From the NCBI RefSeq assembly GCF_902459465.1, contig NC_047071.1, positions 12,544,385-12,608,384 on the forward strand: 64,000 nt of DNA, read 5' to 3'. Below the pieces are notes generated by a model. The model saw nothing but the letters and a program-made list of their open reading frames with translations, did not search any database and was not told where the DNA came from. The stretch comes from Asterias rubens. Lineage: Eukaryota; Echinodermata; Asteroidea; Forcipulatida; Asteriidae. A program made the position numbers and the translations under genes. This document shows, piece by piece, positions 39,801-45,979 of this stretch (positions within the stretch are counted from its first letter, which is position 1; each line of letters opens with the position of its first letter).

Positions 39801-40597
39801 CGGCAGGCAATGCACACATCAGGCTGGTGCTGTGTCAACAAAAGGTCACAAGTTGATCACACAATGGCAGAACATTCCTGCTGGAGACCGGCCGATAAAT
39901 AATGGCCAAGAATTCAGCCTCATTTCCTTCATGGCAGCATGCAGGACACTTTACAATGTGACTGTGTGACTGCCCTATCGCATGATCTTTCGCAAAACTC
40001 TACATGTCGTTTGATGCCTAGTGCATGTAGTAAAATGTTCAAAAATTTGTCATGTTGCAGTTGTCGTTTTCAGAGTAAACGATGAGTTAAAGTAAGGTTT
40101 TGTTAGTTTATGTTAATTCTGGATTGATTTTGCTTTGACCTTAGGAATTGGAGCCCTCTGTTGGTGAAAAGCTTCTGCAGTTGTGGGCCAGGGTAGCAAC
40201 GTGCCAGGCAGCCAACAACCCACAAACAGCACCCTCTTGGGGTCAAGAGTTTAATAAAGGTCAGCAAGATTTCAGAGGTCAGCATCAACTGAACCCCGAT
40301 TCTCAACACCCCAATCGGTCCAACAGTCCCCAGGGATCAACCTTGCCTGGTCAGAACTGGTCAGCAGAGGGCGGGCTTCAACCAATAGCTCATTCGTCCC
40401 CGGCGTACTACCAGGGTCCGGCTGCGTATTGTAAGAAGGGAACGAAAACCACAGAGGGCGTTGTTGATGAATACCCCAGCGGAGAGAGGAATTCAACGAC
40501 TAGTTGGACGTGGTCGGCAGATGATGGGAGTGAAGGCGGTGTGGTCGCCAGTGAAAGTGATCACCAGCCGCCCGGAGGTTACTATTCAACTCACTAA
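11869..40597 (+). CDS. YTHDC2: YTHDC2 orthologue, complete 32-exon gene
   Basis: An m6A-binding 3'-5' RNA helicase; in animals YTHDC2 works with MEIOC on germline transcripts. Exons: 11742-11986, 12343-12433, 13238-13425, 13892-14097, 14762-14928, 15399-15501, 16265-16421, 16543-16597, 17201-17253, 17667-17824, 18922-19057, 20127-20253, 21426-21491, 22034-22209, 23348-23529, 24189-24269, 25440-25522, 25640-25745, 26256-26375, 27082-27247, 29468-29574, 30144-30238, 30722-30898, 31381-31518, 32280-32508, 33722-33817, 34562-34658, 35941-36069, 36771-37189, 38142-38299, 39464-39533, 40145-40597. Every junction keeps phase, giving 1,568 aa (human about 1,430). The start is uncertain: the ATG at 11869 has a good context (AACATGC), but exon 1 begins at an acceptor (AG at 11740-41) and is open from there with Gly-rich codons, so translation may begin in an unseen upstream exon. 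All introns are GT-AG except intron 17 (GC-AG). Confidence 0.95.
12640..12740 (-). repeat. tRNA-derived SINE fragment
   Basis: The minus strand contains a B-box-like GGGTTTGAACCCCACC preceded by a tRNA-like half with GCTAGCTTGCAGTGCAAG. It lies in YTHDC2 intron 2 and does not form an intact cloverleaf, so it is a SINE relic and not a tRNA gene. Confidence 0.5.
12795..13132 (+). mobile_element. MITE family A, 5'-truncated copy
   Basis: Matches family A from the GGTGTATCTCAACATATGCA segment to the terminus CACTGCCTTTAA. The internal hairpin is at about 12937-12977. It sits in YTHDC2 intron 2. Confidence 0.85.
13531..13770 (+). mobile_element. MITE family A, divergent partial with replaced hairpin
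   Basis: The left part follows family A (TTAAAGGGAAGGTACACA.. and CTTCTCACTTGGTGTAT). The usual GAGACCTC hairpin is replaced by a different perfect palindrome, AATAAAAGACTTCTAG and its complement, at 13711-13742. The right terminus is missing. Confidence 0.65.
13892..17253 (+). CDS. YTHDC2: YTHDC2 exons 4-9: RecA1 helicase core
   Basis: Walker A GETGSGKT is at residues 192-199, motif Ia [16 protein letters not shown] in exon 5, [12 protein letters not shown] in exon 6, motif II DEIH at 292-295 opening exon 7, and motif III SAALD. The DExH box places it in the DEAH/RHA family, which unwinds RNA 3'-5' using ATP. Exon 9 continues [11 protein letters not shown], as in other YTHDC2 proteins. Confidence 0.95.
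14119..14323. mobile_element. MITE family D (GGGCCC termini)
   Basis: Family D begins GGGCCCAATTTCATAGAGCT and ends as its complement, with internal GCTTAGCA-type motifs. This copy in YTHDC2 intron 4 runs from GGGCCCATTTTCATGAAACT to GGCTTTATGAAATTGGGCC. Confidence 0.65.
14545..14700 (-). repeat. tRNA-derived SINE with shared tail
   Basis: The minus strand has GGTGGTCTAGTTGTAAGACA (A-box side) and GGTTCGAATCCCACC (B box). Adjacent sequence TAGATGTTAAATTTGCAT..GGGGATAAA at 14670-14702 also occurs at 2552-2583, suggesting a dispersed tail module. It is not a functional tRNA: spacing and stems are broken. Confidence 0.6.
15647..15953. mobile_element. hAT-like MITE (TAGGCCTGGGCGAC type)
   Basis: Starts CTAGGCCTGGGCGACTAG and ends in the inverse (CTAGTCGCCCAAGC). 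It is flanked by GGCCTGA at 15640-15646 and 15954-15960, close to the 8-bp duplications of hAT elements. Lies in YTHDC2 intron 6. A second copy is at 51646-51932. Confidence 0.7.
16732..16833. repeat. Foldback repeat, 40-bp arms
   Basis: GCCTGACGTTTCAACCCTAG..AGAGTCT on the left pairs with AGACTCTGCTAGAGTCGAAAC..AGGC on the right, with a centre of about 22 bp. YTHDC2 intron 8. Confidence 0.65.
16987..17134. mobile_element. MITE with perfect 18-bp TIRs
   Basis: GGGGCCGATTTCACAAAG at 16987-17004 and its exact complement at 17117-17134 bound a 148-bp non-coding element in YTHDC2 intron 8. A fragment with a similar end is seen at about 31938. Confidence 0.75.
17357..17640 (+). mobile_element. 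MITE family A, divergent, no central hairpin
   Basis: Termini TTAAAGGCACTGGACACC and CCAATAGTGTCCATTACAA match family A. Internal deletions remove the GAGACCTC hairpin. YTHDC2 intron 9, ending 26 bp before exon 10. Confidence 0.75.
17667..21491 (+). CDS. YTHDC2: YTHDC2 exons 10-13: inter-RecA segment with ankyrin repeats
   Basis: Exon 10 gives a low-complexity linker ([12 protein letters not shown], then [14 protein letters not shown]). Exon 11 gives [20 protein letters not shown]. Exons 12-13 give two ankyrin repeats, [19 protein letters not shown] and [20 protein letters not shown], at about residues 480-540. An ankyrin insertion between the two RecA lobes is peculiar to YTHDC2 among DEAH helicases and is reported to contact XRN1. 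Confidence 0.93.
18207..18598 (+). mobile_element. MITE family A, full-length reference copy
   Basis: Complete from TTAAAGCCAGTGGACACTA to GTGTCCACTGCCTTTAAA (392 bp), with hairpin GATTTCGAGACCTCG..TGAGGTCTCGAAATC at about 18390-18435. No open frame or transposase. TTAA at both ends fits either a TTAA or a TA target site. YTHDC2 intron 10. Confidence 0.9.
19704..19736. repeat. (TTTG)n microsatellite
   Basis: About eight perfect TTTG units in YTHDC2 intron 11. Confidence 0.95.
20293..21006 (-). mobile_element. MITE family A split by a nested insertion
   Basis: The left part 20293-20582 (TTAAAAGGCACTGAACAC..) and right part 20951-21006 (..TGTCCAGTGCCTTTAA) are one divergent family A element interrupted by the insertion at 20583-20942. 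YTHDC2 intron 12. Confidence 0.85.
20583..20942. mobile_element. hAT-like MITE made of ATATCGCGATA-type palindromes
   Basis: TIR TAAGCTTGGGCGATATC is exact at both ends. The insert is bounded by an 8-bp direct repeat GTTGGGAT (20575-20582 and 20943-20950), as expected of hAT-mediated insertion. The subterminal regions are built of overlapping ATATCGCGATATCG-like self-complementary units. It carries no coding sequence and depends on a transposase elsewhere. Confidence 0.85.
21245..21350 (-). repeat. tRNA-Leu/Ser-like SINE fragment
   Basis: The minus strand reads like GGCCAAGTGGCTAAGAG..ACTCAAGGTGTGGTGTTTCTGATCAACAGAGTGTGGGCTTGAGT, recognisable as separate A- and B-box halves of a long-variable-arm tRNA. 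Related fragments lie at 16080-16165, 28790-28915, 32090-32165, 36482-36590, 51575-51945 and 57060-57145. Confidence 0.6.
21640..21960 (-). repeat. Dispersed repeat family B
   Basis: Shares CACAGAGTAATGTTTT, AAATCTGTTGTACATGCTAA and GAATCTTTCTACCACCATCATC with inverse copies at 31583-31880 and 38870-39140 and a decayed copy at 5235-5470. About 300 bp, non-coding; termini not defined. Confidence 0.65.
22034..26375 (+). CDS. YTHDC2: YTHDC2 exons 14-19: RecA2 lobe
   Basis: Exon 14 ends the linker with [17 protein letters not shown]. Exon 15 opens [18 protein letters not shown], exon 16 holds motif [16 protein letters not shown], and motif [14 protein letters not shown] straddles exons 17/18. 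Exon 19 reads [13 protein letters not shown]. The motif VI arginine codon is split AG|G across a GC-AG intron (25523-25639). Confidence 0.95.
22486..22685. mobile_element. 200-bp MITE with 14-bp TIRs
   Basis: GACCGTATTGAATA at 22486-22499 is mirrored exactly at 22672-22685. It abuts the LINE fragment that follows, in YTHDC2 intron 14. Confidence 0.65.
22715..23026 (-). mobile_element. Non-LTR retrotransposon fragment (RT C-terminus)
   Basis: A 103-codon minus-strand frame contains the post-RT motif [38 protein letters not shown], characteristic of LINE ORF2 C-termini (KL-x-WxGHxxR..GKRxRGRPxxxW). Only this end survives, with no polymerase YxDD. YTHDC2 intron 14, antisense to the gene. Confidence 0.85.
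22999..23365 (+). repeat. Triplicated 3' splice-site region before YTHDC2 exon 15
   Basis: Three tandem units of about 135 bp, each containing CTCATTAATTTCTTCTGTCC, then CTTCCAGGTGCAATCCT. The AG dinucleotides lie at 23075-76, 23210-11 and 23346-47. The last is the real acceptor; the first two carry the pyrimidine tract, AG and first ~15 exon bases, then diverge (TTGTATTCTCGCCC instead of CGTCTTCTTGCCC). Confidence 0.9.
23686..23882. mobile_element. MITE family D
   Basis: GGGCCCAATTTCATAGAGCT at the left and AGCTCCATAAAATTGGGCCC at the right, with internal AAGCA motifs. YTHDC2 intron 15. Confidence 0.8.
24732..25352. mobile_element. Inverted-repeat element, about 620 bp
   Basis: Ends TACAGGGCCCCC.. 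and ..GGGGCTACCCTGTA. A longer inner inverted pair (CCCTGTTTTGGTAAAACGAT near 24742 against ATCGTTTAACCAAAACAGGG near 25294) encloses AT-rich non-coding sequence. YTHDC2 intron 16. Confidence 0.65.
25371..25397. repeat. (TAA)n microsatellite
   Basis: Nine TAA units, 43 bp before YTHDC2 exon 17. Confidence 0.9.
25523..25639 (+). other. GC-AG intron of YTHDC2
   Basis: The donor reads GGAAG|GCAAGT and the acceptor GGGTAG|GGCT. Only this pairing keeps [12 protein letters not shown] intact, so a GC donor is required in this assembly. It is 117 bp, the second shortest of the gene's introns. The sequence around GC (AG|GCAAGT) matches the strong consensus typical of genuine GC donors. Confidence 0.88.
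27082..33817 (+). CDS. YTHDC2: YTHDC2 exons 20-26: HA2 / OB-fold region
   Basis: Exon 20 carries the HA2 signature [20 protein letters not shown] and ALAYRDP. Exons 21-22 encode [14 protein letters not shown] and [10 protein letters not shown]. Exon 23 encodes [16 protein letters not shown], exon 24 RFHPNSVL and [10 protein letters not shown], and exon 25 [20 protein letters not shown] followed by an acidic stretch [11 protein letters not shown]. Exon 26 encodes [15 protein letters not shown]. Exon 25's donor is GAG|GTTGGT, weaker than usual. Confidence 0.93.
27353..27550. mobile_element. MITE with perfect 31-bp TIRs plus copied exon end
   Basis: 27353-27383 and 27487-27517 are exact reverse complements (ends CACTATACGCCTCTC). 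Directly after the right end, 27511-27548 repeats the last ~30 bases of YTHDC2 exon 20 and its donor (27216-27252), with GTGACT in place of GTGAGT. Confidence 0.85.
27574..27959 (-). mobile_element. MITE family A, full length
   Basis: TTAAAGGCAGTGGACACTAT to GTGTCCACTGTCTTTAA with central hairpin at about 27740-27780. YTHDC2 intron 20. Confidence 0.9.
28208..28765 (+). mobile_element. MITE family A with internal 184-bp tandem duplication
   Basis: Termini are normal, but 28303-28486 is repeated, apparently without mismatch, as 28487-28670, so the element has two central hairpins. YTHDC2 intron 20. Confidence 0.9.
28987..29375 (-). mobile_element. MITE family A
   Basis: TTAAAGGGAGTGGACACTAT to GTCCAGTGTCTTTAA; the central hairpin is eroded on one arm. 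The third family A element in a 1.8-kb stretch of YTHDC2 intron 20, ending 92 bp before exon 21. Confidence 0.88.
31583..31880 (+). repeat. Dispersed repeat family B
   Basis: GATGGTAGAAAGGTTCC.., GCATGTACAACAGATTTACC and CAAAAACTTGATCTAC match the copies at 38870-39140 and, inverted, at 21640-21960. YTHDC2 intron 24. Confidence 0.65.
32717..33390 (-). mobile_element. CR1/L2-like LINE 3' end with (TTA)n tail
   Basis: Minus-strand frames encode [32 protein letters not shown] and, after a frameshift, [34 protein letters not shown]. This is the conserved C-terminal end of CR1/L2/jockey-type ORF2. It terminates in a (TAA)n/(TTA)n run at 32717-32757, the typical microsatellite 3' tail. YTHDC2 intron 25, antisense; frameshifted and dead. 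Confidence 0.88.
33827..33857. repeat. (TTA)n microsatellite
   Basis: About ten TTA units starting 10 bp after the donor of YTHDC2 exon 26. Confidence 0.9.
34131..34432 (+). mobile_element. MITE family A, internally deleted
   Basis: TTAAAGACACTGGACACTG to GTGTCCACTGCCTTTAA. About 90 bp between the CTCAACAT and ACGAAGTTGTG segments is missing. Central hairpin intact. YTHDC2 intron 26. Confidence 0.88.
34562..40597 (+). CDS. YTHDC2: YTHDC2 exons 27-32: linker, YTH domain, extended tail
   Basis: A disordered linker with Gly-Ser repeats (GGSSG type, 36896-37000) leads to the YTH domain at about residues 1305-1430: [34 protein letters not shown] and [17 protein letters not shown]. The two Trp expected to form the m6A cage (GLW, VEW) are present. 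Relative to vertebrate YTHDC2 the short NPWND-type segment before [11 protein letters not shown] is absent. The last exon adds about 135 residues after the YTH fold, rich in Q, N, S, G and P, which human YTHDC2 lacks; this explains most of the extra length. Confidence 0.92.
34743..34851. mobile_element. Short MITE family D copy
   Basis: CCAAATTTCATAGAGCTGCT at the left, AGCTCTATGAATTTGAGCCC at the right, about 110 bp. YTHDC2 intron 27. Confidence 0.6.
35024..35769. mobile_element. hAT-like non-autonomous element
   Basis: Exact 13-bp TIRs CAGACATGCCAAC / GTTGGCATGTCTG, flanked by ATTAAG on both sides. The interior is AT-rich with no transposase frame. CAG-starting TIRs suggest hAT, though only 6 bp of duplication is visible. 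YTHDC2 intron 27. Confidence 0.75.
36075..36330 (+). mobile_element. MITE family A, highly divergent
   Basis: TGGTAAATGTCAAAGACCAC, AATAGGTCATCGAAGTC and a final ATTTAAAGGG are recognisable; the rest is eroded. Starts just after YTHDC2 exon 28. Confidence 0.55.
36482..36600 (+). repeat. tRNA-derived SINE (Leu/Ser-like)
   Basis: GTGGTCGAGCGGATAAGAC (A-box region), ACTCAAGCTCTGGTGTTTCC and GTGTGGATTCAAGTCTCGG (B-box region) in tRNA order with a long variable arm, then AAAGCAAGACACTTTAAC tail sequence. An internal pol III promoter is plausible. Confidence 0.7.
37670..38018 (+). mobile_element. MITE family A
   Basis: GAAGACAGTGGACACTATTG to GTGTCCACTGCCTTTAA, with a small deletion after GCGAGATAACTATG. 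YTHDC2 intron 29. Confidence 0.88.
38452..39140 (+). repeat. Divergent family A-like repeat followed by repeat B
   Basis: 38452-38815 retains AACAAACCTGTGAAAATTT and GGCTCAATTGGTCATTGGAG but ends ATAATGGCTTTAAAGGG. 38870-39140 is repeat B. Together they fill most of YTHDC2 intron 30. Just before repeat B lies the phrase TAATGATGGTAGAAAG. Confidence 0.6.
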
Positions 40598-42206
40598 GTG
40601 CCTTATGATGTTGTAAAGTGTTCCTATAAGGATTTTAAAGTAGTTCATGTTTCAAATGCTTTTGATTATTATAAAGGATAAATTGAACCAAGTATTAATC
40701 AAAGCTGATTTTGGACCTTCAATCGAAGCGTCATCAGAGATAATTTTATTGTGAACTTTCTATGAATGTATTATAATGTTGTTTATTTCTCATATTTGAG
40801 GTTAAACCAAACTTCATTTAGACATTTTAAAAAGACTACAGGCTGAATGCAGTGATGGTAGAAACTTGAATCACTGACTCCATTTCAAATCCCTTAATCA
40901 GGTCATTGATTTGTCAAGATTTTGCGTGATTTCAAGAATTTTTATTTGACACCCTGGGCCCTAAATTTGCCTTCGGCTCTTTTGTATAATGACCAAACCA
41001 TCCGACCTCTAAGTGAAATAATTTTGAGAGTCTGAAAACCTCTAAATTTTGTCACAGGTTTGGATATTTTCCATTGTAAACCAAGTTATCACATTTGACG
41101 TGATTAAATTTAAAGGCAGTGAACACTATGGTAATTACTCAAAATAATTATCATCATAAAACCTTATGATTACGAATAATGGGGAGAGGTTGATGGTATA
41201 AAACATTGTGAGAAACAGCTCCCTCTGAATGACGTAGTTTTCGAGAAAGAAGTAATTTTCCACGAATTTGATTTTGAGACCTCAAGTTTAGAATTTGAGG
41301 TCTCGAAATCAAGCATCAGAAAGCACACAACTTCGTGACACAAGGGTTTTTTTTCTTTCATTATTATCTCGCAAATTCGACGACCGATTGAGCTCAAATT
41401 TTCACAGGTTTGTTATTTTATGTATACATTGAGATACCAGTACACCAACTGTGAAGACTAGTCTTTGACAATTACCAATAGTGTCCATTGTCTTTAAAGG
41501 TATTGTGCACGAATGAGTGCCAAACTAATCTTGTTTTCTTTTAAAGGAGAAAGAGTTTACTATTAAGAGTTTAATTTTATTCAACAATCAAACAATAATC
41601 TTTGTTTAAGTTATCTTTTCCTCGTAAGTGGGAATTGGAAAGAACTTGCAAATATAAATATTGTTCAAAACTGTTGTCTCAATGAAAAAAGGGGGAAACT
41701 GTTAGTAATTGAATTTGTGAGGAAATTGTTAAACGGAAACACACTTCTAAATTTGGCATGATGTTATTCCTACTCTAATCTGATTTCAAAAGTTGTCAAA
41801 TATCAAGAAAAGTCTAAATAAAAGCCTACATTACAATGTATGTACACTATGTGGGTCGGATCTTCTACTCTACAATTAAGCTTTTTCCAAGGATATTGAC
41901 AACACTCAATATAAACAGTATTAATAGCATTAAACTGAGCAGTCCATAAAAAAAGGTTGAAATTATGTTTAAAATAATTGCATGTGAGACATCCTATACT
42001 TGTAAATAGTATCTGTAGGCTACTTTCCACTCTGTACAAATCTCAAGTTCTGGGCATTAAAAAATGCAGAGGTAAAAAAATAAAAAATGCCTTGACTAAA
42101 ACACAAAATACTCCATCCAATGCTGTATCAACTGCTGCAAATGTTCCTCATGTAATTTGTTATTAACACCTGGGTCCAATTTCATGGCTTTGCTTACCGC
42201 CAATTT
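40598..42206. other. YTHDC2 3' flank
   Basis: No canonical AATAAA within about 1 kb of the stop; the nearest I see is near 41816. A family A MITE occupies 41110-41498. No other gene recognised. Confidence 0.4.
41110..41498 (-). mobile_element. MITE family A, full length
   Basis: TTAAAGGCAGTGAACACTAT to GTGTCCATTGTCTTTAA with intact central hairpin at about 41270-41310. Confidence 0.9.
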
Positions 42207-42229
42207 TTGTGCTCATTCTTCGCTTACAG

Positions 42230-42389
42230 GGCAAGCGCTGAATATCCTGTGCTACGGTGTAGCTGGTGCATCCTATTTTGTCTTATGACAGGTTTACTTG
42301 TGGTAGCTATCGTCATCTATGTGGTGATAGCCTATGCTGCATTTACCTGGGAGTTTGTCCTCGGTGATTCCCTGGTGGACCCATCCTAA
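42230..42389 (+). CDS. Possible terminal exon of a small membrane protein
   Basis: A TTCGCTTACAG acceptor (AG 42228-29) precedes an open stretch encoding SAEYPVLRCSW, then a strong hydrophobic helix (CILFCLMTGLLVVAIVIYVV) and a short tail GDSLVDPS with a stop. I recognise no family. No matching upstream exon was found. The acceptor lies in sequence resembling family D repeats (GGGTCCAATTTCATGGCTTT.. at 42172), which weakens the case. Composition is more protein-like than its surroundings; a chance hydrophobic frame remains possible. Confidence 0.3.
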
Positions 42390-42429
42390 CGGTGACATGT
42401 AAGTCAAGTTGTATTTGAAAGCTTTGGCT

Positions 42430-42950
42430 GGTGGCTTGTCTTATAGCTATGGCTTATGGCTATGGCTTTGGCCTATGGCTTGGCTACGGCTTATGGCTAT
42501 GGCTTATGGCTACGGCTTGTGGCTGCGGCTTATGGCTGCGGCTTATGGCTACGGCTTATGGCTACGGCTTATGGCTACGGCTTATGGCTACGGCTTATGG
42601 CTAGTGCTTATGGCTGCGGCTTATGGCTACGGCTTATGGCTACGGCTTATGGCTACGGCTTATGGCTACGGCTTATGGCTACGGCTTATGGCTAGTGCTA
42701 ATGGCTACGGCTTATGGCTACGGCTTGTGGCTACGGCTTGTGGCTAGGGCTTGTGGCTACGGCTTATGGCTACGGCTTATGGCTACGGCTTATGGCTACG
42801 GCTTATGGCTACGGCTTGTGGCTACGGCTTATGGCTACGGCTTATGGCTACGGCTAATGGCTGTGGCTTATGGCTACGGCTTATGGCTACAACTTATGAC
42901 TACGGCTTATGGCTACAGCTTATGGCTACAGCTTATTGCTACTGCTTATT
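42430..42950 (+). repeat. 13-bp minisatellite, about 40 copies
   Basis: Unit TATGGCTACGGCT, with variants GGCTGCGGCT, GGCTAGTGCT and GGCTTGTGGCT clustered into sub-blocks. The 13-bp period shifts frame each copy and the unit has no stop in forward frames, so three overlapping spurious open frames (YGYGLWLRLMATA pattern) appear. Not coding. Confidence 0.95.
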
Positions 42951-43121
42951 GCTGATTGGAGAACAATGCGAAGCGAAGTCCTTGATTAGCATGATTTTTG
43001 ACCCCGTGAGGGCGTGCTCAAACATGTACCATTTCCAGACCCAAAAAGAACCTATTATCACCACATACATCATATCCATCACGGTCAATAAGACCTTTAA
43101 AGGAGCCGTTAAAATCCACCT

Positions 43122-43276
43122 CTAAAGCTTTTTTTCTTCTTTCATTATTACCTCGCAACTTTGACGACCAATTGAGCTCAAATTTTCACATGTTTGTCAT
43201 TTTGTGCATATGTTAAGATACACAAAGTGAAAAGACTAGTCTTTGACAATTACCAATAGTGTCCAGTGTCTTTAAC
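43122..43276 (-). mobile_element. MITE family A, one end only
   Basis: Matches from TTTCATTATTACCTCGCAAC to TAGTGTCCAGTGTCTTTAA. Confidence 0.85.
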
Positions 43277-43649
43277 AAGCAAACTGCTTGTTTACATAAT
43301 GATGCAACTGCTTGGTTACTGTGTGTCTGTGTAAAAAAGGAAATAGCTTTCTTAAATTTGTTTAAAACTAAAAAGGAAAGGTTTACCAATTTTGTTAAAA
43401 ACAAACAATGTAGAATTTGAATACACTGGTTTGATTTCATCCAAAATGGTTTAAGTTGAACTTTCCGGTGGTCACATTTTTAAATGTGACATTTTGATTA
43501 ATCAACAGTGGGCTTCCAGACAGGCGTTTTAACCAAAATACGCTGCTTTATTTGTTTGGTTATATTTATTTATGTTGTTCTTTTGTTAAAACTGGTAGGT
43601 TTAAACTTGGATTTGAAACATTGAATGGTGGGATTAACAGAGCTGAGCA

Positions 43650-43925
43650 GGGCCCTATTTCATAGTGTTGCTTTAAGGCCAGTTTATAGTTGGTCGCGCA
43701 GTGGACATTTTGAAGCATGACACAGTTTATAGTCATCACTGAGGCCTAAAAGCTGAGGCCTAAATGATTTCTATTGCCCGACCATCGCACCACCGACTAT
43801 AAACCGGCCTTAAGCAGAAGGTACCAGTCACAAATTGTACAAGTGACATGGTAATTTGGCTGGTAACCTTGTTACAATAATTTAGTTTTGCTGCTTAAGC
43901 AGCTCTAAGCAATTGGGTCGTGAAG
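43650..43925. mobile_element. MITE family D interrupted by a TTAA-target foldback
   Basis: The outer element runs GGGCCCTATTTCATAGTG.. to ..AGCTCTAAGCAATTGGG. At its GCTTAAGCAG site sits a 141-bp foldback (43673-43813) with ends TTAAGGCCAGTTTATAGT / ACTATAAACCGGCCTTAA, consistent with insertion at TTAA. Confidence 0.75.
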
Positions 43926-43949
43926 TCTGATATAGCTGTTAATATAACA

Positions 43950-44191
43950 GGGCCCAATTTCATAGAGCTGCTCAGCACAAAAATTTGCTTAGCATGAAAT
44001 GTCTTTTTGATAAAAACAGGATTACCAACCAAGTTTCATATTGTTGCATATTGCTTGTTACATGTATTCAGCTGTTGTTTGCTTATCCTGAAAATCACGT
44101 GGAAATTTGGTTGGTAATCCTGTTGTTATCAAGGCAAAAAATGTCATGCTTAGCAAATTTTTTTGCTTAGCAGCTCTATAAAATTGGGCCC
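43950..44191. mobile_element. MITE family D, reference copy
   Basis: GGGCCCAATTTCATAGAGCT to AGCTCTATAAAATTGGGCCC, arms about 75 bp including GCTTAGCATG / CATGCTTAGC and TTGGTTGGTAATCCTG / CAGGATTACCAACCAA. Confidence 0.88.
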
Positions 44192-44199
44192 AGGAAATG

Positions 44200-45970
44200 A
44201 TGCTTACGGTTTTCTCCTGCGAAGCAAAAACTTGCATGAAATTTTATCAAATCATGCCATTTTGATGGCATTTTGAGGTATATAGCAAAATCTTATTTTA
44301 TGATATAAAATTGTAAAACTGGTTGGCACCAAATTCTTCATGTAAAACTTTCTGTTAAGCAAAATAATCAGGGAGCATGTAACCAACAAAAGTAATACTG
44401 TGTGTAAGGTTTATGTGGTAATCTACTTTTTGCTAATAGTTTTCTTTGTCAAAGTTGAGTGCTAAACGGACCTTTCACTTAGCTATTGGCACATATAATA
44501 CTGATGGAATAATACTGACACAACTTTGTGCCAAAAGCTTTTTAAGTAACTAATGGAAGCATGGGCCAGTTATATCATTTGTCTGAAGTGTTTCTACAAA
44601 TTCCTGTTAAAATATATTGTGATGGACTAATTAATTAATTAATTGACAAATGTTAACTTTTATTCAAGCAAAGTTTCTTGTTGAGTTTGGAAGAGAACAA
44701 ATTATTCACAAACAAAAGATTAACTTATTCAAATCTTGCCAATTTTCTTGTTGACATAATTTAATAACTATGTTGAGATCTAGTTAAATTCATGTTGATC
44801 TATTGCACCAAACATCAATTGTTTTGTTTGTAAGTTATTTGCATGAATCAAAGAAAGGGTTACTTCTTCTAAAAATGTGTCCCTTCTTTCGAACTGACAC
44901 ATCCCCCAGTGCCCCCCCCCCACACCTTGACCCCCCCCCCCACCCTTTCCCCTCATTTGGGATTGATTTGTGCACAACCTCAATGGTTTGGTACACCCTC
45001 CATCTACAGCGGGCTTTTTCATAGAACAAATCATACAGGAGTTTTTCTCATAGAACGAATTCGTTTCATACAGGAGTTGAGTGAACTTTCAGCCTCCTTT
45101 TTACGGCTCACCCTCCACTGTTTGAGCTTGTACCCTCCCCGTTTTAAACAGTGGAGCAGTCCAATTTTGTCTTCGGCAACATGTTTATCGTGGACAGACA
45201 ACAATAACCATGCATTTTCTTCCAATTTTGTTGCACATTGTTTTGGTGTGATACCTTGGCATCAAAGTGACAGTAAAATTACCAATGTTGTCTCGCTCAG
45301 CCCTAAGTACATAGTAAGGATTTTGAAACTTTTTTATTGTTTCTTGTATGAATATTTAACTAATTTTCATAACAAAAAATACTCTTTTTGATGGTATTTT
45401 AATAGTGTCCTCTAGGGCTAGCTTTATTCAGATGATTATTTATGTTATTGGACCAATTTCCAATGTGCCGTATGTCTCAGCTCAGCCCCTGTCCCAACCA
45501 TTTCCACTTTGTGATGACAATACCATGATGGGAGGAAGGAAAACCCGTATGGTAATTCTTGCTGAAACCATCGTCCAAGCCATACAGCAAGGACAAGACT
45601 CTTTGTCCAAAATGGTCCAAACCATGGAGGTAGAAATAATTTTTATACCAAACCAAGCAATGTACTTTGAAGGATAGAAAAGAATAAGCAATTCCATGGA
45701 GGCACAAAGTGTTTACAATTCTCAAACTTTTGTTGAACCATGGTTGGGTGTTTTATTCCATGAACTGGGTGTGAAGTCTGTTGAACGCCGGTTTCAATGA
45801 TGTGCGATTACAAAGTGAATACTATCGCGGCTAAAAGATAAAATAATAGCTTCAGAAATTGATGTGAACAACAACAACACACACACCAAGATCGCCGAGT
45901 AAATTAATAATCTGAACGCGCTGGATACATAGCGCCCTCTCTTGTTACTCACTTTTTACTCTCTCACACT
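44200..45970. other. Intergenic, YTHDC2-NDUFA13
   Basis: No gene recognised. It contains C-rich tracts at 44906-44942 and the presumed NDUFA13 promoter just upstream of 45980 (no TATA box seen). Confidence 0.45.
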
Positions 45971-45979
45971 TATTCCAAC

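Noticed and set aside
42409..43125. Long overlapping Gly/Tyr/Leu/Trp-rich open frames
   Set aside because: They are the 13-bp minisatellite read in different frames, not a protein.
44909..45391. 160-codon plus-strand open frame
   Set aside because: It begins in C-rich low-complexity sequence, has no family resemblance and no splice partners.
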